From: Streptomyces guryensis
GTDB lineage: Bacteria; Actinomycetota; Actinomycetes; Streptomycetales; Streptomycetaceae
DNA: 64,000 nt
Reading direction: 5' to 3'
Assembly (NCBI RefSeq): GCF_021261325.1
Contig: NZ_JAJSBI010000007.1
Coordinates: 124,001-188,000 of the forward strand
A program made the translations under genes and the position numbers. Under the pieces are notes generated by a model that made no database searches, was not told the origin of the DNA, and was given only the letters and a program-made list of their open reading frames with translations. Shown here in pieces: positions 16,709-24,416 of this stretch. How positions within the stretch are numbered: the stretch's first letter is position 1; each line of letters starts with the position of its first letter.

Positions 16709-19378
16709 TCAGCTGCCGGGAGCTGCGTCCGGGAGCAGGGCGAGCAGCTCGTCAAGGTGGGCGAGCCAGTCGACGGCGCTGCGAATGGTCCAGCCTGCGG
16801 CCCTGTAAGCGGCGTCGCGGGGCTCGGCTTCTGGGGCCGTGCTGCCGTGTGTCACGGCGGAGACGACGGCGACCTTGGCGGTGTCCTGATCCCAGGCGAA
16901 GTCGGCTTGCCAGCCCCCTTCACCGAGCTCGAAACCGAAGATTGGGGCGGTCTTGCCCCGGTTGGCGACTGCCTGGGCGAGGCGAATCAAGTCGGCTTCA
17001 CTGCCCTCGTCGAGCAGTGGGATGATCTCCTCGTCCCACGCTGGGTCCCGAAACTCAGGCTCGACGGGCTGATTGGCCGCATTCTCAGTGTTGCCTGTTG
17101 GCTGTACTTCGGGCGCACCACGCTGGGGAGTCGCCGCGCTGCTGAGCTCTCCTGCGGGCGTTGCCGGGACGCTCAACTCTTCATCCAGCACGGCTGTACC
17201 GCTAAGCCCGGGCTCGTACTGCTCTCTCAATAGTTCCAGGATGTCCTTGTCGCCTCGAACTCGTAGGTGAGCGAGTACCTCATCCATGGTCGTCGCGTCT
17301 GTGAGACCGATGCGCCTGCCCAGAACGGCGGGCATGTCCTTCTCCGTGACCTGGCCGGACAGAGCCATGAGCCGTAGGGCTCGCTGCGTGTCCGTGAGGT
17401 TGAGTTCCGGTTCGTCGGCCAGGCGCAGTGCCTTCAGGCGACCGTCCTTTGCCGCCACGAAGACGTGGTCCCCCTCGACCGCATCCATGCGTTCGAGCAG
17501 GGGGCGAATTGAACCGCAGCTGGGCTGGTTGCGCCAGACGAGTTGGATGTCACCGACGTCGTGGGACAGTTCCAATCGACCGCCGGGAGCGAGGCCCAAG
17601 TGCGCTGCGAAGCCGGCCGGGATGGTAAACCCGGATCCGCGCAGGTGTTCACCGTTCACGTCGAGTCGGTACCACCAGGTGCCTTGGCCGGTTTGGAAAC
17701 AGCGCCGGGTCTGTGCGACGTCGCGTCGCGGCTGGTAATCGGCCGCGCCGGTCTCGGTGGAGGCCGCTACGCGGATCCAGCCTCGCTTAAAGCGCTCGAA
17801 TTCCGGAGCGGCGAGATAGGCACGCACGGACTTGTCAGAAACGTCGAACTGCGAGCAGAGCGAGGTGACGATGTCCTCGGACTTGGCTTCGCCACCGACG
17901 GATTCGAGTTCCCGGATGATCATCTCTCGGATGCCGAAGTACTCGACACCGCCCCAACGTCGCAGACCGTACAGATCCCGGTCGCGCCGCATGAAGCGGT
18001 CGTCGGTCTGAATCTGGTTGCGCAGGCTGGCGAGCGCCGTTCCGTCGTCCAGGCGTGCCAGAAGGTCCTCCATCGCGAGAGGGCGCCCGACGAGCATGAG
18101 AACCGCTTCGGCCCGGTCGTTGACAGAGCGGCCCCAGGGCAGCAGGTGTCCTTCGGTGACGCGGAAGCCCTTGACCGCCAGTAGCCACTCTTCCGCGGCT
18201 GCCTCGCGAATGCCGAGTTGCCCTAGCAGCTCCACAACATCGGCCCAGACCGGGGCCGACTCACTGCAGCGACGTGTCAGATCTGCCCGCGTCTGTTCGA
18301 TGCGCTCATCGAGATCGCCCTCCACCAGCCAGCCGCTCGTCCAGGTGCGGTCGGGAAGCAGGGAGGCAATGAGCTGCCAGAGAGGAAGGTCGAGAGCGGG
18401 GACGGCGAGTTCGTGGACCGGGTGGAGTTCGCGTAGTTCGGTCTCGGTGGCCACTGCTCCAAGAAGTTCCTGGACAGCGAGGAGGTGGCCGAGGAACGGC
18501 TGACCGGCGGCTGAGTGGAGCCACAGCTGGAGCTTCTTCTCCAGCTCGACCTGGATCTGCCGGGCTCGCTCCCGGCTCACCCCGAACTGCTCTCCGAGGC
18601 TCTCCAAGGAGATCCGGTTCTGGCCGAACGTACGTCCTGCCGCGACGGACAACTGACGTTCGCCCCAGTCGTTGATGAGGCTCTCGAGCACGTCGAGCGG
18701 CTCCTCCAACAGTGCCGACTCGGCTGCGGGACCGGCTTTCGCACCAGGCGTCGCTTCGCTCTGCTCATCTGCGTCCCGGGCGGAGGCGCTGCTCTCCTCT
18801 TCTGGGTGTTCCTGGGCCCAAGCTCGCAGGGTGCCAACGGCGGCGCGGATAGCGGGCGGGGCGTCGGCCGGGATCAGGCGTACCAGCATGTCTGTGAGAG
18901 CGCGGACGTCCTGGTCTGGCTCTGCGGCCGATTCGTCACGGGAAGCCGCGGCGATAGGTTCCATCAGGTTCCGCCCGCCGATGAGGAAAGGGCGAAGGAG
19001 CGGCCGGACCAGCCGCGCGACTGCCTCAACACCTTCCTCGGCGCCTGCGTCCGACGCCGCTTGCTCGATCGTGACCCGCAAGTCCGCTTCCTGGCCCTCC
19101 GGGCAGAAGCACAGGTTGGGGAGCGCCACGCCGAGCGTCAGGTGCGGCCAGTGGGCACGCAGGGCCTGTGCAGCGCGGTGGGCCACTTCCTCAGCGCTGA
19201 TGGTGGCCGTGACATCGGTGAGCGATGTTTCGTTCCACCACATTCCAGGCAGGCGGGGGTCTTCCAGCAACGGGCCCAATTGGCGTGGATCACCCCAGCG
19301 CAGGGCCGGCAGCAGGTCGACGAGCGCTATACAGAGGGGGGACTTGGATTCGATCGGGCCAGTCACGTGAGGATCCAC
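16709..19378 (-). CDS. large protein with sigma-region-4-like HTH, winged helices and nuclease-like C-terminus
   Basis: 889 residues, no named family recognised. Residues 238-285 read like sigma-70 region 4 (RISLESLGEQFGVSRERARQ, then IQVELEKKL). Around 430-560 two winged-helix-like segments appear (GRPLAMEDLLARLDDGTAL..FMRRDRDLYGL; FGIREMIIRELES..IVTSLCSQFDVSDKSVRAYL). The last ~110 residues (APIFGFELGEGGWQADFAW, VAVVSAVT, RDAAYRAAGWTIRSAVDWL) look like a degenerate PD-(D/E)XK-type fold. The 660-residue protein at 24413-26395 shares the HTH order and aligns over the winged-helix part. It lies inside the accessory Dnd operon, after a 155-bp gap. Confidence 0.7.
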   Translation of the reverse strand: MDPHVTGPIESKSPLCIALVDLLPALRWGDPRQLGPLLEDPRLPGMWWNETSLTDVTATISAEEVAHRAAQALRAHWPHLTLGVALPNLCFCPEGQEADLRVTIEQAASDAGAEEGVEAVARLVRPLLRPFLIGGRNLMEPIAAASRDESAAEPDQDVRALTDMLVRLIPADAPPAIRAAVGTLRAWAQEHPEEESSASARDADEQSEATPGAKAGPAAESALLEEPLDVLESLINDWGERQLSVAAGRTFGQNRISLESLGEQFGVSRERARQIQVELEKKLQLWLHSAAGQPFLGHLLAVQELLGAVATETELRELHPVHELAVPALDLPLWQLIASLLPDRTWTSGWLVEGDLDERIEQTRADLTRRCSESAPVWADVVELLGQLGIREAAAEEWLLAVKGFRVTEGHLLPWGRSVNDRAEAVLMLVGRPLAMEDLLARLDDGTALASLRNQIQTDDRFMRRDRDLYGLRRWGGVEYFGIREMIIRELESVGGEAKSEDIVTSLCSQFDVSDKSVRAYLAAPEFERFKRGWIRVAASTETGAADYQPRRDVAQTRRCFQTGQGTWWYRLDVNGEHLRGSGFTIPAGFAAHLGLAPGGRLELSHDVGDIQLVWRNQPSCGSIRPLLERMDAVEGDHVFVAAKDGRLKALRLADEPELNLTDTQRALRLMALSGQVTEKDMPAVLGRRIGLTDATTMDEVLAHLRVRGDKDILELLREQYEPGLSGTAVLDEELSVPATPAGELSSAATPQRGAPEVQPTGNTENAANQPVEPEFRDPAWDEEIIPLLDEGSEADLIRLAQAVANRGKTAPIFGFELGEGGWQADFAWDQDTAKVAVVSAVTHGSTAPEAEPRDAAYRAAGWTIRSAVDWLAHLDELLALLPDAAPGS

Positions 19379-19533
19379 ATCTCGTGCGTTCGGGCGTGTT
19401 TCAGGTCAATGGTTGCCAACCAACTGGGGCCAGGGCGCGGACCGTGGCTCTGTTGGCTGCGAAGACCTGCAGCTCAACACCAGTAGGCGCGCGCTACGGG
19501 GCGACCCGACGGGCCGCCCGCGGCGGCGTGCTG

Positions 19534-19998
19534 CTACCACTCCAGGGCGTCCAGCATGTCCTTGACGGGGTCGTCGACCTGGTCAGCCGCCGGTGTGAGC
19601 GCGTCCAGCACGAGCGAACTGACGATCGCGACCAGGTCCCGGCTGCCCCGAGCGTTGATCTCTCCCTGGAGGTAGTGCAGCCCGCCGTTGGCGTAGTCCT
19701 CGAAGATCTTCAAACGGTCGGCGAGCCGGTCGTCACCCAGGATCTTCGCATCGTCGGGGACCTCGGCAGCGGCGATCAGGTCGATGAGCACATCGCCGTA
19801 GGGCCGGTTCTCAATGAGGGCGTAGCGGATCGGTTCACCCGACTTCTCGAACTCGACACGCCGTTCTTTCCTGCGGCCGAGAGCGGCGGCGAACAACAGC
19901 GCCTCGTAGTTGGCTCGGAAGGGACCGTCCTTGCCAGTGAGGAGGGCCAGCAACTGCTCGTGTTCGGCAGGGCGCCGGAACCGGATCTCAACGGCCAT
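19534..19998 (-). CDS. Dnd-associated small protein (DNA phosphorothioation-associated protein 4-like)
   Basis: 154 residues (MAVEIRFRRPAEHEQLLALL...). The pattern of an N-terminal helix, FRANYEALLFAAALGRRKER, then IENRPYGDVLIDLIAAAE and DRLADRLKIFEDYANGGLHY matches what I recall of the small protein annotated as DNA phosphorothioation-associated protein 4. Its ATG overlaps the TGA of the DndD-like ATPase gene by one base, so the two are coupled and probably form a complex, much as DndE pairs with DndD. No catalytic motif is visible. Confidence 0.7.
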   Translation of the reverse strand: MAVEIRFRRPAEHEQLLALLTGKDGPFRANYEALLFAAALGRRKERRVEFEKSGEPIRYALIENRPYGDVLIDLIAAAEVPDDAKILGDDRLADRLKIFEDYANGGLHYLQGEINARGSRDLVAIVSSLVLDALTPAADQVDDPVKDMLDALEW

Positions 19999-22055
19999 CA
20001 GGCAGTCACCTCTTCAAGGACGGTGTGGTTGAACTCGCCGTGTGAGACGTAGGGGAACTCACGGCCGTGGATGGTGATGCTGTCCTCGTCGGCGTCCGAG
20101 TTCGTGGTGTATGAACGCAGCACATACATGCGCGATGCGGCCTGCCCGAGGTGTTCCAGCACCATGCCGCGGGACTGGGACTTCGACAGCAGGGTGATGA
20201 TCTGGGACGTCAGCTTCGGCAGCGACTCGGCGATGTCGTTCTGGTATGCCACATCGAGGTTCCCGAACGGAGCGTCCATGACGACGGGATATACTCCGCC
20301 ACCCCCCAGGACAGCGTCTGTGGCCTTCTGCTTGCGGTCGTACGTCTCCTTCGTCAATTCGGAGACGGCGCCAACGAACGACAGGCCCAGGATCTGGTTC
20401 TCACCGGTACTGCGGGCCGCCGCGACGCCCGCCGAGTGATTGACGAGTTCAAGGGCGAAGGAGGTGGTCAGGCTGGGCGTGAAGGGCCTGATGCAGATTC
20501 GTCCGAAGACGCTTTTGACCTTGGCATCGAGCTGCTGGCGGACCTCCTCGGTCTTCACTGCCAAGATCCTCTGGAATGCGTCGAGGACTTCGTCGACCAG
20601 CAGGACCTGACGCTGGATTCGCTTGGACTCTTCGTCCTGCACACGCGCCGAGTGGAACTGCCGCCGCACCTTTTCGATCTGCTCGTCCAGCTCCGTCAGC
20701 TGTGACTGGGCTTCCCGGTGCTGCTGCAGCGCGTCCAGGCGCTTTCGGTCGAACTCCTTGCGCCGCTCCTCCAGGCGCTGCACGTCCATCACGTCGACAC
20801 CCTCGAGCTCGCGGGCGATGTCGCTCATCTCAGCGTCGATCTGCTTGATCGATGCTTCGATGTCCTCGATGTCGGCAACGCACTCACGCAGTTTCGCGAG
20901 CAGATCAGCACGGGCCAGGGTGAGATCGGCGGTCTTGCCGCGCAGGTACATCCAGCGGCTCTCGACATCAGCGAGTCCTGCGTTGTAGCGGCGTTCTTCC
21001 AACGCTATGCGTGCTTCAGAGCCCTCGGGCAGGTCACGCCCGCACATGCACTGCCCGTCCTCGAGCAGGCCGTCGATGTAGTCACGCTGGATGCCCGCGG
21101 GCAGTTCTCGGCGCTTGCGCATACCTTCGGCCAGGTCCAGCACCGTGCTGTCGATGCCGCCAGTGAACGCCAGGAAGCTGTTCTTGGCCAGGAGGTCCCG
21201 CTTTCGCTCCTGGCGCTCGATGCGCTTGGCCACCAGTTCATCGAGTCGGAACTTGAGTTTGGCCCGCTGGCGCTGCAGCGGAGCGGCCTTACCGTTGGCC
21301 AGAAGTGCTCGGTTCGCCGCCTCGACTTCGCGCTCATAGCCGGCAGCGTTTTCCGAGAGCTGGAGCAGTTCCTTGTGCACGTCGATCTTCTGCTGCTCCA
21401 GCCGGTCCTGCTCGGCGGTCAGCGCCTGCAGCCGCCCGTCGCCGTTGCTACCCACCTGACGGCTCAGCTTGCGGGAGGCGGCCGGCAGGTGGGTACCGAT
21501 CGCACGTTCGATCTCTTCCAGACCCATCAGGGTCTTGATCGCCTGCTGGACCTCATCCGTACGGTCGCCGGTGAACATTCGCTCCATGCGTTCACCGTTG
21601 AAGAAGAAGAACTGGCGCAGGCCCTCGGGGAGAATCTTCTGGATACGGTCCTGACCGTTCTGGACCGTTGTGCTGGCTCCACGCTCGGATTGGGTGACAG
21701 TGAGCTTCGGGGTCAGTGCGCTCTGCTCGTCGGCGTTCTTGGTTGTGGTGACCGCGCGGTGCACGGTGAAGTTCAGCCCCTCGTGCTCGAACTCAAGTTT
21801 CACCGAAGCGCTGACCAGTCCGCCGAAGGGGGTCTGCGCCCACGCGTGGTCGTTGATCACACGCTCTTGGCGCTCCACGTCATCGGAGAAAGTGCCGTAC
21901 AAGGCCCACGTGAAAGCATTGAGCAGGGTTGTCTTGCCCGCACCGTTCATGCCGAAGATAAGGACAGCGGGCTTGTCCTCTGAAACCTCAAGATCGAGCT
22001 TCTGAGTGCCGTAGAAGACACGGAAGTTTTCCAACGTGAGCTTGAGCAGTTTCAT
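19998..22055 (-). CDS. second DndD-like SMC-type ATPase
   Basis: 685 residues of the RecF/SMC/Rad50 class. Walker A is GMNGAGKTTLLNAFTWALYG at 35-54; the middle is long coiled coil with a CxCG element (GQCMCGRDLPEG) like the hinge of DndD and Rad50 proteins; Walker B is YPVVMDAPFGNLD near the end. It is a different lineage from the DndD at 30324-32315. Start overlaps the stop of the 54-residue gene (ATGA). It probably couples ATP hydrolysis to recognition or restriction of unmodified DNA. Confidence 0.83.
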   Translation of the reverse strand: MKLLKLTLENFRVFYGTQKLDLEVSEDKPAVLIFGMNGAGKTTLLNAFTWALYGTFSDDVERQERVINDHAWAQTPFGGLVSASVKLEFEHEGLNFTVHRAVTTTKNADEQSALTPKLTVTQSERGASTTVQNGQDRIQKILPEGLRQFFFFNGERMERMFTGDRTDEVQQAIKTLMGLEEIERAIGTHLPAASRKLSRQVGSNGDGRLQALTAEQDRLEQQKIDVHKELLQLSENAAGYEREVEAANRALLANGKAAPLQRQRAKLKFRLDELVAKRIERQERKRDLLAKNSFLAFTGGIDSTVLDLAEGMRKRRELPAGIQRDYIDGLLEDGQCMCGRDLPEGSEARIALEERRYNAGLADVESRWMYLRGKTADLTLARADLLAKLRECVADIEDIEASIKQIDAEMSDIARELEGVDVMDVQRLEERRKEFDRKRLDALQQHREAQSQLTELDEQIEKVRRQFHSARVQDEESKRIQRQVLLVDEVLDAFQRILAVKTEEVRQQLDAKVKSVFGRICIRPFTPSLTTSFALELVNHSAGVAAARSTGENQILGLSFVGAVSELTKETYDRKQKATDAVLGGGGVYPVVMDAPFGNLDVAYQNDIAESLPKLTSQIITLLSKSQSRGMVLEHLGQAASRMYVLRSYTTNSDADEDSITIHGREFPYVSHGEFNHTVLEEVTA

Positions 22056-22216
22056 TTGGCCAGCTCCTTGGCGGCACGAACGATCTCATCGGTGAGCAGG
22101 GTTGGGTTCTTGACATGCAGGTGCTCACGTTCGAGTTGCCACACCTTCGCCACAAGCTTCCTGGCCTCTGGCGACAGGCCGTCCATGATGTCCTTCAAGC
22201 TCTCCGTCGTTCCCAT
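22052..22216 (-). CDS. 54-residue protein, translationally coupled to the DndD-like ATPase
   Basis: A short gene between the helicase and the ATPase: MGTTESLKDIMDGLSPEARK and on to ..IVRAAKELAK, 54 residues, all predicted helix. The ribosome binding site is good (GGAGAGAGGTC before the ATG), and its TGA overlaps the ATG of the ATPase gene. Those two features and the absence of any other gene in the 207-bp space support it. No homologue recognised; a small structural partner or regulator is the obvious guess. Confidence 0.65.
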   Translation of the reverse strand: MGTTESLKDIMDGLSPEARKLVAKVWQLEREHLHVKNPTLLTDEIVRAAKELAK

Positions 22217-22262
22217 GACCTCTCTCCACACTTCGGGCTGTACTGGCGTTGCTCACATTGCT

Positions 22263-24416
22263 TCAGGTGTCCAAGAGCCCGTAGCGCAGGCGTAGCGGGC
22301 GCAGGATGTCCAGGGTGCGTGCCTCGTTGTCGGCGAGCCGAGCGAACTCAGTGACCCGTGTCAGCTCACGGGCGACCATTCGGCGTTCGGTCTCGTGCTG
22401 CAGATCGCTTGCTCCGTCCGGTGGGACGACGATGAAGTCGACGATGTCAGCGCGTTCCTTCCCAGGGGCCTTGCGCAAGACACGACCTCGGCGCTGGATG
22501 AACTGCCGCGGATTGGAGGAGCTAGCGAGCAGGTAGGCAGTGCGTGCCGCCGGCACGTCAACGCCCTCGTCGAGGCACTTCATCGACAGCAAGACCTGAA
22601 GTTCTCTGCCTGCGGCGAATCGGCGCAGCAGATTCTGTCGCTCGCCGCGCCTGGTTTCGGCGGTGTACGGAGCTGCGGGCATACGCAAGTCCTTGCCGAC
22701 CAGAGACAGCGCCTGCTGAAGTTGGGTCGGCTCATCGATGTCGCCGGCCTCGTAGGCGAGGGGATGGCGACCCTCGGCGCAGTACAGCAGTTGGTACCAG
22801 TCGTCGCGGCGCGCGGTGATCTCACGGTGCAGGGCAGGCAGCTTGGCTCGCGCGTGCCCCAGGATGTTCGAGCGCTTGCGCAGGAGCTTGCCGAGCGGGC
22901 TGTCGTCGTCCGTATCGTCGGAGAAGCCTTGGGCCGCGATGATCCTGGCGATCTTCTCGGTCACTTCCGCATAGAGGAATGCCTCCTCGTCGTCCAGCTC
23001 GACCAGAACCGGAGTGTAGGTGTAGCGGCAGAGTGCGCCCGCACGGATGGCGTCGCCGATGCCCATCTCGAAAACGACATCACCAAAGTAATCCGTCAGC
23101 GCGGCAGTGCCCTGGTCGTCGAACCAGCGCTCCGGCGTGGCCGACAGCCCGAGCCGATAGCCGGCCAAGGTGGGAAGCTTCTCTCGCAAGCGCTTGGCGC
23201 CCAGATTGTGGCACTCGTCCGCGATGACAAGCAGGCGACCGCGGTAGCGGGCCAGGATTCCCTGCAACGGGTCTGCGGCGAAGGTTGTGTTGGTGGTGAC
23301 GATGACGCCGCCCTTCGCCGTCCCCAGCGCCAGGGCATCGAGAAGTGACGAGGCTCTCCCGTACCAGCTGGTGGTGGACTCGTAGGCGCGGACCGGCTGA
23401 ATACCGAACCACGCAATGTCCTTTGACCACTGGTCGACCAAGTGCTGATAGGGGGCGATGACGAGGGTCAGCAGCGGTTCGTCGCGGCTGCGCAGCATGC
23501 GGGTCAACTGTGCTGCGGCGGACAGAGCAGTCAGCGTCTTGCCCGTGCCGGTGGCCATGCGCAGGATGCCGCGACCACCGTTGGCGAACCACCGCTCGAC
23601 GGCCTGTTTCTGGTAGTCCCGCACGGTCAGCTCAGGAGGGATGACGAGCCGTCCGGATGCCTCCGGGCGGGGCAGGGTGATGACAGCACCGTCCATGGTC
23701 GGCAGCTCGGGCTCGATCTGAGATGCGGTGCGTTTCGCGCACTCCTGGATGACCCCTTTTGCGGCGGCGGTGAAGTCGATCACCCGTAGCAGCGGTGTTC
23801 GATCGTCCCAGAGGTCTTCGAAGTCCTGGCTGATCCGTACGGCGCGCGTGCTGTCCCCTGGCTCCCAGGTGCGGAACACCTCAATGGACTCAAAGTTGCC
23901 GACCAGCCCTGGCATGGTCTCGTTGGCGCTGCCTTTGAAGGCCACCAGGTCGTGTCCGTCGCGGAAAATCCCGATCTTCTCGTGGTAGATACCGATCCTG
24001 TCGCCCGAGCTGATGTATGCGAGCTTGATGTCGAGTCGGCCGTCCGCCACGAGCAGGCCGAGCTTGCCAAGCCCCTGGGCTGCCCGCGGGTCCTGAGTTG
24101 CCTGCTCGATGTCGCGCAGAGCCGCCTGCTCCAGCACGGCACGCAACTCGTATCCGGCTTGTATCTGCTTTACGTCCTCTGCGTTGAGCTGTGGGGAAGC
24201 GACGATGCGCATCGTCCCGCCGCGAGCCGCGAAGTCATCTAGTCCCCGGCCGAGCACGGCCAGCACCGATGCGCTGAAGTATCCGACCGCCCTGTCGTAG
24301 GAGGTAGCAGCGGCCAGGGCGGGGACGTAGAAGTCGCGGGCGATGTCGCAGCGGTCGCTGCGATAGTCAGCGAGCAGATCGGCTGCGCGGAGCACGGAAT
24401 CCTGTCTGTTCATCAC
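22263..24416 (-). CDS. PLD-nuclease/DEAD-like helicase, candidate phosphorothioation-system restriction enzyme
   Basis: 717 residues. The N-terminal ~180 residues are phospholipase-D-like: YFSASVLAVLGRGL, then YHEKIGIFRDG and KGSANET (H145xK147, N165). The rest is a superfamily 2 helicase: Q-motif region LTVRDYQKQAVERW, Walker A TGTGKT at 289-294, DECH box (VIADECHNLG), LLSMKCLDEGVDVP and QFIQRRGRVLRK. This matches what I recall of the family named DNA phosphorothioation system restriction enzyme. Its ATG overlaps the stop of the 660-residue gene. Probable role: cleaving or translocating along DNA lacking the sulfur mark. Confidence 0.82.
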   Translation of the reverse strand: MMNRQDSVLRAADLLADYRSDRCDIARDFYVPALAAATSYDRAVGYFSASVLAVLGRGLDDFAARGGTMRIVASPQLNAEDVKQIQAGYELRAVLEQAALRDIEQATQDPRAAQGLGKLGLLVADGRLDIKLAYISSGDRIGIYHEKIGIFRDGHDLVAFKGSANETMPGLVGNFESIEVFRTWEPGDSTRAVRISQDFEDLWDDRTPLLRVIDFTAAAKGVIQECAKRTASQIEPELPTMDGAVITLPRPEASGRLVIPPELTVRDYQKQAVERWFANGGRGILRMATGTGKTLTALSAAAQLTRMLRSRDEPLLTLVIAPYQHLVDQWSKDIAWFGIQPVRAYESTTSWYGRASSLLDALALGTAKGGVIVTTNTTFAADPLQGILARYRGRLLVIADECHNLGAKRLREKLPTLAGYRLGLSATPERWFDDQGTAALTDYFGDVVFEMGIGDAIRAGALCRYTYTPVLVELDDEEAFLYAEVTEKIARIIAAQGFSDDTDDDSPLGKLLRKRSNILGHARAKLPALHREITARRDDWYQLLYCAEGRHPLAYEAGDIDEPTQLQQALSLVGKDLRMPAAPYTAETRRGERQNLLRRFAAGRELQVLLSMKCLDEGVDVPAARTAYLLASSSNPRQFIQRRGRVLRKAPGKERADIVDFIVVPPDGASDLQHETERRMVARELTRVTEFARLADNEARTLDILRPLRLRYGLLDT

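Noticed and set aside
20718..21983. Plus-strand frame of 421 codons opposite the second DndD-like gene
   Set aside because: Antisense shadow; the opposite strand has Walker A and B motifs.
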